DNA of 64,000 bases from an uncultured Rhodospirillales bacterium (GTDB lineage Bacteria; Pseudomonadota; Alphaproteobacteria; Kiloniellales; Kiloniellaceae), in contig CAJXUS010000008.1 of assembly GCA_913060675.1 (NCBI GenBank), positions 1 to 64,000 on the forward strand, written 5' to 3'. A program made the translations under genes and the position numbers. The notes under the pieces are model-generated. The model had not been told where the DNA came from. It worked only from the letters and a program-made list of their open reading frames with translations, and ran no database searches. Below, in pieces: positions 55,940 through 64,000 of this stretch (its first letter is position 1; every line of letters starts with the position of its first letter).

Positions 55940-57300
55940 CAGACAGACCCTCCATCTTTCTTATCTTCAGGCTTAGCCGGAGCTGGCTTGGCAACCTTAG
56001 CACCTTTTGAAGCAGGAGCTTTTGCCTTGCTTGCAGGTTTCGCTTTAGATGATGTTTTCGCTTTGGCTGGAGCTTTTTTTACTGCCTTTTCAACTGCGTC
56101 GGTTGAAGTTTCAGCTTTTTTCACAGTTGCAGATTTCGGAGCTGGTTTCTCTTTTTCAGCGTGCGCCAACGCAGGATGAACAATGCTTCCTTCGTGCGTT
56201 ACACACGTGCCTTTGATAATTTCATCCGTCCAATCGATCTTCAGACTCTTGGCCTCTTTATCAAATAGAAGTTCAAAGAAATTATAGACATTTCGTGAAT
56301 AAAGCGATGAAGCATCCGTCGCAAGACGTCCAGGCATGTTGTCATAACCAACAATGGACACATCGTGTTTGACGGCAACTTTACCGGCTTGAGACAGTTC
56401 ACAGTTACCACCAGCTTCAACAGCCAGATCCACAATAACCGAGCCCGGCTTCATAGACTTAACCATATCAGCGGTTACAAGTACCGGTGCTGGACGACCA
56501 GGGATCAAGGCAGTCGTAATGACCATATCAACCTTGGCTATCGTCTCTGCAATAAGAGCTGCTTGCTTGGCTTTGTATGCGTCAGACATCTCTTTGGCAT
56601 ACCCGCCAGCAGTCTCGGCCTGCTTAAACTCGTCGTCTTCAACAGCAACAAAAGAAGCGCCCAGACTTTCCACCTGCTCTTTCGAAGCAGGGCGAACATC
56701 GGTAGCTGAAACCACAGCTCCGAGGCGTCGTGCGGTCGCAATGGCTTGAAGGCCTGCAACACCAGCGCCCATGATGAAGACTTTTGCAGGAGCAATCGTT
56801 CCCGCTGCCGTCATCATCATCGGAAAGGCCCGGTTAAAGACTGCAGCGCCATCAAGAATAGCTTTATAACCAGCAAGGTTGGATTGGCTTGAAAGGACAT
56901 CCATAGACTGCGCGCGTGTAATACGAGGCACAAAATCCATTGCAAACGTCGTCAATTCTGACTTAGCAAAGGCATCCAGTTCTTTAATCGAGCGGTAAGG
57001 ATCTGCGATAGAAATCACAACGGTGCTTTTAGCCAAGCCCTTGATCTCATCGTCTTTACCACCAGCGATCGGTTTTTGAACTTTTAAGATGGCAGCGGCG
57101 TCTTTGTACGTCGTAGCAGCATCTTTTCCAATTGTAGCGCCTGCAGCCTTGAAGGCTTCATCGGTAAAGCTCGCAGAAGAACCTGCGCCCTTTTCGACCA
57201 TGACGTCACATCCCAGAGCGATCATTTTTTTGACCGTCTCAGGTGAAGCTGCCACACGTGTTTCATTCGCACGGCGCTCCTTGGGAATAGCAATTTTCAT
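55939..57300 (-). CDS. pntAa: NAD(P) transhydrogenase subunit alpha, part 1 (PntAa) with Lys/Ala-rich tail
   Basis: 453 residues from ATG 57300 (MKIAIPKERRANETRVAASPETVKKM). It holds the NAD(H)-binding domain I, with FIMGAGVAGLQAIATARRLGAVVSATDVRP and IVDLAVEAGGNCELS. The folded domain ends near residue 379. The remaining 74 residues are low complexity with 20 Lys and 18 Ala plus Pro, like a histone H1 tail (coordinates about 55942-56163). Usual PntAa proteins are about 370-390 residues. The tail may be a linker or an unstructured nucleic-acid/membrane-binding extension; its function is unknown. GGGGAGATAAT precedes the start. Confidence 0.95.
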   Translation of the reverse strand: MKIAIPKERRANETRVAASPETVKKMIALGCDVMVEKGAGSSASFTDEAFKAAGATIGKDAATTYKDAAAILKVQKPIAGGKDDEIKGLAKSTVVISIADPYRSIKELDAFAKSELTTFAMDFVPRITRAQSMDVLSSQSNLAGYKAILDGAAVFNRAFPMMMTAAGTIAPAKVFIMGAGVAGLQAIATARRLGAVVSATDVRPASKEQVESLGASFVAVEDDEFKQAETAGGYAKEMSDAYKAKQAALIAETIAKVDMVITTALIPGRPAPVLVTADMVKSMKPGSVIVDLAVEAGGNCELSQAGKVAVKHDVSIVGYDNMPGRLATDASSLYSRNVYNFFELLFDKEAKSLKIDWTDEIIKGTCVTHEGSIVHPALAHAEKEKPAPKSATVKKAETSTDAVEKAVKKAPAKAKTSSKAKPASKAKAPASKGAKVAKPAPAKPEDKKDGGSV

Positions 57301-57532
57301 ATTATCTCCCCACATGAATTCCCCAGCCGACGCTTTAAGGTCGACTACATATCGTTTTTATTAAAGCTTTTTTCTATCATATGCCGCAAGTGTGCACTGC
57401 ACAATAACAGACTAATTTAGTCATATAACGTGGATTAAGATATGTTCCAGTAAGGAAAATATCTCATATCGGAAACACTGCCCCCGTGATTTGAAGACAA
57501 AATCACATCGATTCTCATGTATACACAGGTGT

Positions 57533-58924
57533 TTATTTGTCGTTTTCGGGAAGAGGCAGGTCACATTTTTGAAGCGCAGCTGACTGTTGCCTGGATAATT
57601 CCATACAATCAAAATCACCAATAAGATCATGGAACAACTGGTGCCAATTGATCTCGGCTTTCAGATGCATAAACACCGAACCTAGACCAACCGCAGCCCG
57701 ATCCATCAACACGAATTCCGGAGGAGGTTTCACACCGCCAAGTCGGCGGAGTTCGCCATGAACTTTATTGGCAATTTTTGCTCCATAGGGGCCACCTTTG
57801 TGATCGTCGACAATCGTTCGTTTTCGATCTTGCAACAGAGGTCCGTATAGAAAGTGCGCCCAAATATTCAAAGTATCGAGCATTTCCCTATTCTGGATCT
57901 TAAAGCCCCAGCTTTCATAAGCTTGAACGGCCAAGGCTTCGTCATTCCGCTCAAGACCAAAATACAGATCGATGACCCCTTTGACGAACGAAGGTTCAAA
58001 AACTCTGATGCAGCCAAAATCCAATAAATTTACGTCGCCATTCTTGCGAATAGAATAATTGCCCAAATGCGGATCACCGTGGATGACGCCATATTTATAA
58101 AAAGGAACATACCAGGCGCGAAACATATTCATAGCAACTTGATTGCGTGCTTCAATATCGCCTTCATGCTCTTTAATATAATCCAGTAACGGGCTGCCAT
58201 CGAGCCACGTCATGGTCAGAAGTCGGCGGGTTGTCAGATTGTCTATGCTCTCGGGAACAAATACCCTGTCCTCATCGCGCAGTATATGCTGATAGAGTTT
58301 CATGTTCTGAGCTTCGCGAAGGTAGTCCAACTCTTCACGCAATCGATCTGATAACTCTTTGTGGATGTTACTGGGGTCAATGGCCTTGTCGTACCGTCGA
58401 TAAATTCCAAAAAGTAACCCAAGCTGCTTAAGGTCAGCCTCTACGGCGGAAATCATGTCGGGATATTGGAGCTTACAGGCCAGCTTTGTTCCGTCGTGCC
58501 CTTTGGCAAAATGGACTTGCCCAAGAGAGGCCGCAGCAGTGGCTTCTTGTTCAAAAGTTTCAAATTTTTTCTGCCAACCGACACCGAGTTCGCTTTTCAT
58601 TCTCCGTTTTACGAAAAGCCACCCCATAGAGGGTGCATTGGATTGGAGTTGCCGCAATTCTTCTGCATACTCTTTTGGTAAAGCATCGGGGATGGTCGCC
58701 AAAATTTGGGCCGCCTTCATCAAGGGCCCCTTTAATCCTCCCAAGGCATTCTTGAGATCAGATGAATGTTTGTCTCGGTCCAGGCCAGTTCCAAATACCC
58801 GGCTGCCAACGACTTGGGCCGCCAAACCACCAACCGATGTCCCGACCTGTGCGTAGCGCTTTAGCCGTCCGCTCAGGCGTGATTTATCATCGGCAATATC
58901 TTCCATTTTTTTGTCGTCCGGCAA
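57533..58924 (-). CDS. ABC1/UbiB-family atypical kinase
   Basis: 463 residues of the ABC1/ADCK/UbiB family, linked to ubiquinone synthesis and lipid handling. The N-terminal helix has KGPLMKAAQILATIPDALPKEYAEEL, where most members have KxGQ and this one has KAAQ. The Ala-rich nucleotide loop EATAAASLGQVHFAKGHDG, catalytic loop VIHGDPHLGNYSI and metal DFG in LLDFGCIRV are intact. It is upstream of the pnt operon on the same strand, across a 232-bp spacer that contains a GTGATTT/AAATCAC hairpin and presumably the pnt promoter. Confidence 0.9.
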   Translation of the reverse strand: MPDDKKMEDIADDKSRLSGRLKRYAQVGTSVGGLAAQVVGSRVFGTGLDRDKHSSDLKNALGGLKGPLMKAAQILATIPDALPKEYAEELRQLQSNAPSMGWLFVKRRMKSELGVGWQKKFETFEQEATAAASLGQVHFAKGHDGTKLACKLQYPDMISAVEADLKQLGLLFGIYRRYDKAIDPSNIHKELSDRLREELDYLREAQNMKLYQHILRDEDRVFVPESIDNLTTRRLLTMTWLDGSPLLDYIKEHEGDIEARNQVAMNMFRAWYVPFYKYGVIHGDPHLGNYSIRKNGDVNLLDFGCIRVFEPSFVKGVIDLYFGLERNDEALAVQAYESWGFKIQNREMLDTLNIWAHFLYGPLLQDRKRTIVDDHKGGPYGAKIANKVHGELRRLGGVKPPPEFVLMDRAAVGLGSVFMHLKAEINWHQLFHDLIGDFDCMELSRQQSAALQKCDLPLPENDK

Positions 58925-59243
58925 ATGACATCCCCTCGGATAGAACCTTATTGAGCAACCTCAACCAAATTTCTGATCGCGAGCATTCTAGTGTATATGA
59001 GATAAAGTATATGGGGAATTGGCTTACAACTTCCATAATCCTCACAAATAAATTACCCTTCAAAGGAATACTAATAAGCAATTATTTCTCAATAAATACG
59101 CATTTTTTAAATATATTTGAGAAGAACCTACAAACAAAAGATACTATCATCCCTTTAAATTGAATTCTAAAAGAAATTTTCTTTTGAGTATTATAATGTG
59201 CTTCTCGAAAGAAATCATACCTAAAGAGCTATGGGACAATACA

Positions 59244-60326
59244 ATGAAAGCAACCTATAAACGTGAATGGACCCATCAAGCGATCAAGAAAATAGACGCT
59301 GATTTCAACCGTTCCTCTGATACCCACCTGATCAAACTGGACCTGCCGAGTTGCCACGGTATTGATCTCTACTTTAAAGACGAAACGACGCACCCAACTG
59401 GTAGTTTAAAACATCGTCTCGCAAGATCCCTATTCTTATATGGCCTTTGTAACGGCTGGATTTCTCAAGACACAACAATAATTGAATCATCATCAGGCAG
59501 TACCGCAATCTCCGAAGCTTACTTTGCAAGATTGCTCGGTCTCAAATTTATCGCTGTGGTCCCTAGAACAACTGCACGGGAAAAACTGGCTCAGATAGAG
59601 TTTTACGGTGGCGAGTGTCACTTGGTTGATCCAAAAGATATCTATGACGAGTCTGAACGTCTGGCTGCGGAATTGAACGGCCACTACATGGACCAATTCA
59701 CCTTTGCAGAGCGTGCAACAGACTGGCGCGGTAACAATAACATTGCCCAATCAATTTTCGACCAAATGGCTCTCGAACCTCATCCTGATCCAGAATGGGT
59801 TGTCGCCAGTGCGGGTACTGGGGGAACCTCAGCAACCATTGGCCGCTTCATACGATATGAGAAATCTTGCTGCTCAGACACCAAGCTTTGCATTGTTGAT
59901 CCTGAGAACTCTGTTTTCTACGACTATTACAATACCGGGGACAAACAAATAACCAGTTCAATAGGCTCACGGATCGAAGGAATTGGCCGTCCCCGGGTTG
60001 AGCCCTCCTTCATTCCATCTGTTGTCGACAGAATGATCCAGATACCTGATGCGGCTTCTATTGCAGCGGTTCATCTGTTGGAAGAACTTTTGGGTCGTAA
60101 ATGTGGCGCTTCGACCGGGACGAACCTTTGTGGCGCCTTTCATCTGATGTCAGAGATGAAAGGGCGGGGAGAAAAAGGAAGTATCGTCACATTGATATGC
60201 GATTCAGGAGAGCGTTATCTTGATACTTACTACAATGACAATTGGTTGAAGGAAAAAGGACTAAACACGGCCCCTCATCTTGCGAAACTCAGACAGTTCT
60301 TGGTCAGTGGTACGTTCGATATTTAA
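59244..60326 (+). CDS. cds1: Cds1-like PLP-dependent cysteine desulfhydrase
   Basis: 360 residues of the fold-type II cysteine-synthase superfamily, closest in sequence pattern to Mycobacterium Cds1, which converts cysteine to H2S, pyruvate and ammonia. The matching runs include SADTHL-like [38 protein letters not shown] (PLP lysine in GSLKHR), [59 protein letters not shown] and [15 protein letters not shown]. The start at 59244 aligns with Cds1; the open frame extends back to 59160 without similarity. The 58925-59243 spacer is AT-rich with no gene. Confidence 0.87.
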   Translation: MKATYKREWTHQAIKKIDADFNRSSDTHLIKLDLPSCHGIDLYFKDETTHPTGSLKHRLARSLFLYGLCNGWISQDTTIIESSSGSTAISEAYFARLLGLKFIAVVPRTTAREKLAQIEFYGGECHLVDPKDIYDESERLAAELNGHYMDQFTFAERATDWRGNNNIAQSIFDQMALEPHPDPEWVVASAGTGGTSATIGRFIRYEKSCCSDTKLCIVDPENSVFYDYYNTGDKQITSSIGSRIEGIGRPRVEPSFIPSVVDRMIQIPDAASIAAVHLLEELLGRKCGASTGTNLCGAFHLMSEMKGRGEKGSIVTLICDSGERYLDTYYNDNWLKEKGLNTAPHLAKLRQFLVSGTFDI

Positions 60327-60374
60327 GGCAACATTCATGGTAATAGCCGGGGCAACATTCAAGCTTGAGAACAA

Positions 60375-60405
60375 AAAAGCGCCTCCCAATACGAGAGGCG
60401 CTTTT
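60375..60405. terminator. Bidirectional terminator, cds1 / pepF
   Basis: AAAAGCGCCTC-CCAATACGA-GAGGCGCTTTT lies between the convergent cds1 and pepF genes, with A and T runs on both sides. Confidence 0.92.
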
Positions 60406-60447
60406 CAATTACAGTAAAGATATCAGGCACAATAAAGAACTCAGACC

Positions 60448-62265
60448 TTATTCTTCCATGGCTTCCAGTTGATCAATAAATCCTGAAACTACCTTTAAGC
60501 CCTGTTTCCAGAAATCAGGATCGCTGGCATCCAGTCCGAAGGGCGCCAGTAATTCCTTGTGACGCTTTGATCCCCCTGCAGACAACATCTCGAGATACTT
60601 CTCGGCAAAACCTTCTTCGCTTTGCTGATAAACCGCATAGAGAGAGTTAACCAGACAGTCCCCAAACGCATAGGCATAAACATAAAACGGGGCATGAATG
60701 AAATGAGGGACATACGACCAATAAGAAGCATATTCATCTTCGAAACGGATTGACGGACCAAGGCTTTTGCGTTGCGTATCCATCCAGATTTCACCCAACT
60801 GCTCAGGGAGAAGCTCTCCATTGCGTCGTTCGTCATGGACCCGGGTTTCGAATTGGTGCATCGCCACCTGCCGAACCACAGTATTGAGCATGTCTTCGAC
60901 TTTAGAAGCCAACATGATGCGTTTTGCTTTTGCATCTGCTTTCTTTTTCAACACTGATTGGAAGGTCAGCATTTCGCCAAAAACAGACGCCGTTTCCGCC
61001 AAGGTCAAAGGCGTATCCGCCATCAAAGGACCTTGAACACCTGCCAAAACCTGATGAACACCATGGCCAAGCTCGTGGGCGAGTGTCATAACATCCCGAG
61101 TACGCCCCTGATAATTCACCAAAAGATAGGGATGAGCGCAAGGCACCGTAGGATGAGCAAAAGCACCTGGTGCTTTTCCCGGTCTTACCGGCGCATCAAT
61201 CCAAGGGTTATCAAAGAACTTCTGCCCCACTTCTGCTAGTTTTGGCGAAAACCTTGCGTAAGCGTTGAGAACAGTTTCCCGTGCAGTATCCCAATTGATA
61301 ACATCATCATCATCGTCAGGAAGCGGCGCGTTACGGTCCCAATAGGGAAGCTGGTCAACACCAAACCATTTGGCTTTTAATTTGTAATAGCGGTGGGCAA
61401 GATCTTCGTACGAAGAAGATACAGAGTTTACCAATGCATCAACGACTTCATCTTCGACAACATTAGCAAGGTTGCGTGCAGAAACGGGACGTTCGAAACC
61501 ACGCCATTGATCTTCTGTTTCTTTATCTTTTGCCAGCGTATTGGTGATGTGAGCAAAAAGGCGTTGATTTTCACCCAAAACCGTTCCCAAAGATTGGGCG
61601 GCTTCTTTGCGAACTTTTGGATCGCGGTTACTTAATTTATTGAGGATCTGTGCAGAACTAAGATCTTCGCCTTGAAACGGAAACGTTAAGCTCGCCATTG
61701 TTTCATCAAACAAACGTACCCAGGCTGATCGGCCAGACACACTTTTTTCGTGTAGCAAGCCTTCGAGTTCATCAGAAAGTTGGTGATCTTTTTGAGCGCG
61801 AAGTTCTCTCAACCATGGCGCATATTTTGAAAGGGAGCTGTTTTCGATTTTTTCTTTTAGCGCGCCTTCATCAAGCTTATTTAGCTCTAATGTGAAAAAC
61901 AAGATGTGGGTGGATATACTCGTACTGCGTTCTTGCATGGACTGGAAGAACTTACCAACTTCAGGATCACTCATATTTCCGGCATAGACCAGATAAGCAT
62001 AGCTCATCACCTTGCCCATGATTTCCTGAGAATTTTCAAAAGTAACGATAGCATCGTTCAGATCATCACCGCTTAAATTTGCGAGCTTGCCTGCATATCT
62101 TTCCTTAAAGGCAATGGCAGCTTTTTCAACCTTTACCAAGTCGTCTTCGAGCTCTGACGAATCAGGCGAAGGGTAGAGATCCGTAAGATCCCAGGCCGGT
62201 AAAGTACCAAGCTTTTCGTCGATAACATCTTTAGGGTGAGCAGCTTCGGTCCCAGCTTCCATCAT
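60448..62265 (-). CDS. pepF: M3-family oligoendopeptidase F
   Basis: 605-residue cytoplasmic zinc peptidase that degrades oligopeptides. The zinc motif is MTLAHELGHGVHQVLAG (HEXXH) followed by ETASVFGEML with the third ligand Glu. An N-terminal helical region (LPAWDLTDLYPSPDSSELEDDLVKV) and the PepF signature HPTVPCAHPYLLVNYQGRTRDVM are typical. An ATG one codon later is an equal start. Diverges from the acyl-CoA ligase. Confidence 0.95.
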   Translation of the reverse strand: MMEAGTEAAHPKDVIDEKLGTLPAWDLTDLYPSPDSSELEDDLVKVEKAAIAFKERYAGKLANLSGDDLNDAIVTFENSQEIMGKVMSYAYLVYAGNMSDPEVGKFFQSMQERSTSISTHILFFTLELNKLDEGALKEKIENSSLSKYAPWLRELRAQKDHQLSDELEGLLHEKSVSGRSAWVRLFDETMASLTFPFQGEDLSSAQILNKLSNRDPKVRKEAAQSLGTVLGENQRLFAHITNTLAKDKETEDQWRGFERPVSARNLANVVEDEVVDALVNSVSSSYEDLAHRYYKLKAKWFGVDQLPYWDRNAPLPDDDDDVINWDTARETVLNAYARFSPKLAEVGQKFFDNPWIDAPVRPGKAPGAFAHPTVPCAHPYLLVNYQGRTRDVMTLAHELGHGVHQVLAGVQGPLMADTPLTLAETASVFGEMLTFQSVLKKKADAKAKRIMLASKVEDMLNTVVRQVAMHQFETRVHDERRNGELLPEQLGEIWMDTQRKSLGPSIRFEDEYASYWSYVPHFIHAPFYVYAYAFGDCLVNSLYAVYQQSEEGFAEKYLEMLSAGGSKRHKELLAPFGLDASDPDFWKQGLKVVSGFIDQLEAMEE

Positions 62266-62421
62266 GGAAAAATCCTCTCATTCCGCCAAACGCGGTCTAC
62301 AAATGCGAACTATGTCTCTATAAACTTAGAATTAAGAATTTGAAAACAAGGCGAGAATCGCCAAATAATACGTTATCAATGATAAGAAAACATAAGAACA
62401 GGTAAAGGCCTAACGAGGAAT

Positions 62422-64000
62422 ATGGAACAGAGTATCGCACCACCGCACTATAAAAACCTTGTCAGTCTGTTCTATGAACACGCCAAAGAACGGGATGAAC
62501 AGCCTTTTCTCTGGTTCAAAGAGAACAAGGCTTACTGGCCAATTAGTTGGTCAGAAACCTCTCGTCGTATTACAGCTATGGCCAGAAGCCTTAAATCTAT
62601 TGGCCTGGAAAAGGGAGACCGTGTGGTCCTTGTCGCGGAAAATAGGCCTGAATGGTTTATTGCTGACCTCGCTATTATGGCCGCAGGTGGCATTACCGTG
62701 CCAGCCTATACCACCAACACGGTTGAAAACCATCAACATGTCTTGAACCATTCCAGTGCTAAAGGGATTATTATCTCAACTGCAACCCTGTGTAAAAAGG
62801 CCCTCCCTGCGGCTGAAAAAGCACTAGAATGTAAATGGGCAGTAACCATTGATGATATTGAACCAGACGATGATCTCCAGATCCATAACTGGGAACACCT
62901 ACTTGCCGAGGGTGACAAGCTAGAAGAAGACATTGAAGCTTCTGCTAAACAACTTACCAGAAGTGATATCGCATGCTTGATATATACCTCTGGAACTGGT
63001 GGGTTACCGAAGGGCGTTATGCTGAGCCACGGTGCAATCCTGTGTAATTGCGAAGGCGCCTGGGATGTCCTTTATCACCTTGGTTTGGGTGAAGAAACAT
63101 TCCTCTCTTTCCTGCCACTTTCCCATGCTTATGAACATACAGCCGGTCAATTTTTCCCTCTATTATTGGCTGCCCAAATCTATTATGGCGAGGGAGCGGA
63201 GCATCTTCTTCGTAATATGGCTGAAGTAAAGCCGACAATCATGACGGCGGTGCCACGCCTATACGAATCAATGTACAGCAGGATCACCCGCGGGCTTGAG
63301 AAAGAAAAGCCACTTAAGAGGTCTCTATTTTATAAAGCGGAAGCCTTAGGTCGGAAAAAATACCAAGACCCCAACAGTCTGAATGCCTTCGAAAGATTCC
63401 AAGACCGCATTCTCGAGAAGCTTGTACGGGACAAACTGCGGCTACGGTTTGGCGGCAGGTTAAAAGCCATGGTTTCTGGTGGGGCAGCATTGAACGAAGA
63501 TATTGGACTCTTTTTTCACTCTCTTGGGCTGCCTATTTTACAAGGATATGGTCAAACCGAAGCCGCGCCTGTTATTGCGGTAAACCGCCCAGGCATTATC
63601 GATATGAGTACCGTTGGCCCTGAACTCAGAGGCGTTAAAATCAAAATCGCTGAGGATGGAGAAATCCTTGCCAAAGGCGAGCTGTTGATGAGCGGCTATT
63701 GGAATGATCAAAAATACACTGACGAGACCATTAAAGATGGTTGGCTCTATACCGGAGATATCGGCGAGCTCGATGCAAAAGGACGCCTTAAAATCACGGA
63801 CAGGAAGAAAGACATTATTGTTCTGTCCGGAGGCGACAACGTGTCTCCAGCCAGAGTTGAAGGTGAATTGGTTCATCATCCTTTCATCTATCAAGTCATG
63901 GTCTATGGCAATAAACGTCCTCACCTGACAGCCGTTATTGTGCCTACTGAAGATTTTCTAGAGCAATGGGGCGAAGCAAGTGGAATTCCGGGAGTTCTAG
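62422..64000 (+). CDS. Long-chain acyl-CoA synthetase (AMP-forming), 3'-truncated
   Basis: An open frame from ATG 62422 (GAGGAAT upstream) runs without stop to the window end, 526 codons, so the C-terminus is missing. It starts MEQSIAPPHYKNLVSLFYEHA. Motifs of the eukaryote-like FACL/long-chain group are present: DRVVLVAENRPEWFIADLA, LIYTSGTGGLPKGVMLSHG (P-loop, with Gly for the usual Thr in TTG), FLPLSHAYEHTAGQF, LQGYGQTEAAPVIAVN and YTGDIGELDAKGRLKITDRKKDIIVLSGGDNVSPARVE. It activates fatty acids to acyl-CoA. The catalytic C-terminal Lys lies beyond the edge. Confidence 0.93.
   Translation, partial: MEQSIAPPHYKNLVSLFYEHAKERDEQPFLWFKENKAYWPISWSETSRRITAMARSLKSIGLEKGDRVVLVAENRPEWFIADLAIMAAGGITVPAYTTNTVENHQHVLNHSSAKGIIISTATLCKKALPAAEKALECKWAVTIDDIEPDDDLQIHNWEHLLAEGDKLEEDIEASAKQLTRSDIACLIYTSGTGGLPKGVMLSHGAILCNCEGAWDVLYHLGLGEETFLSFLPLSHAYEHTAGQFFPLLLAAQIYYGEGAEHLLRNMAEVKPTIMTAVPRLYESMYSRITRGLEKEKPLKRSLFYKAEALGRKKYQDPNSLNAFERFQDRILEKLVRDKLRLRFGGRLKAMVSGGAALNEDIGLFFHSLGLPILQGYGQTEAAPVIAVNRPGIIDMSTVGPELRGVKIKIAEDGEILAKGELLMSGYWNDQKYTDETIKDGWLYTGDIGELDAKGRLKITDRKKDIIVLSGGDNVSPARVEGELVHHPFIYQVMVYGNKRPHLTAVIVPTEDFLEQWGEASGIPGVL

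Noticed and set aside
1-64000. CRISPR arrays, tRNA/rRNA genes, insertion sequences, prophage or integrative elements
   Set aside because: No regular spacer-repeat array, tRNA cloverleaf, transposase, integrase or phage structural gene was seen on reading the window.

Overview
The window is a stretch of a chromosomal contig from an alphaproteobacterium, probably a marine or aquatic Rhodospirillales/Kiloniellales-type organism with moderate GC (a little under half, judged by eye). The class assignment rests on alphaproteobacterial marker genes and gene order: tolQRA-tolB-pal-cpoB-tilS-ftsH-folP-glmM preceded by yebC-ruvCAB-ybgC; DUF4164-zapA-6S RNA-fau; a CBB/glycolysis cluster with tkt, fba, gap and a ThiE-like gene followed by efp and suhB; RcdA (DUF1465) beside rpmE; DUF1192; the DUF1013 regulator TrcR; COQ9; and a three-gene pntAa-pntAb-pntB transhydrogenase. 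The genus cannot be fixed from the sequence alone. No rRNA, tRNA, insertion sequence, prophage or CRISPR array was seen. The first 47 bases are not biological: they are Illumina Nextera library adapter, so base 48 is a true contig edge.

Layout. 48-5067: truncated SLC13 permease, GNAT acetyltransferase, then a PhzF-like protein and a PLP decarboxylase divergent from a MocR regulator. 5131-20466: a long minus-strand housekeeping block for cell-wall precursor synthesis (glmM), folate (folP), membrane proteolysis (ftsH), tRNA modification (tilS), the complete Tol-Pal envelope machine with an extra TolA domain III paralogue, Holliday-junction resolution (ruvABC) and a YebC factor. 20678-23421: small orphan protein, YmdB phosphodiesterase, fau, 6S RNA, zapA and a coiled-coil partner. 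23698-30211: tkt, fba, gap, ThiE-like, efp, suhB. 30378-34490: an OmpA-like protein and a MotA/TolQ-like plus MotB-like pair, a likely ion-driven envelope motor of unassigned function. 34508-37254: ABC exporter, rpmE, rcdA. 37442-37996: small heat-shock protein behind a ROSE-like RNA thermometer. 38070-38535 is an AT-rich gene-free stretch. 38536-44538: 3-hydroxybutyrate dehydrogenase, AEC transporter, DUF1192, quinone oxidoreductase, TrcR, PrpE. 44795-49740: two YdcH-type small proteins, ubiX, a TIGR02444 protein, a diguanylate cyclase, purEK. 49869-53952: an orphan Nmad3 nucleotide-modification-associated gene, coq9, def, rpsU with a structured leader, and an Hsp70-like ATPase. 54111-64000: pnt operon with an unusual Lys/Ala-rich tail on PntAa, an ABC1 kinase, a Cds1-like cysteine desulfhydrase, pepF, and a truncated acyl-CoA ligase running off the right edge.

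As a whole this is mostly conserved core chromosome. The least explained parts are the envelope motor (30.4-34.5 kb), the tandem TolA domain III paralogue, the orphan Nmad3 gene, the MocR-decarboxylase-PhzF module, the PntAa tail, and several RNA-level control elements (6S RNA, ROSE-like thermometer, rpsU leader, terminator between pal and cpoB).
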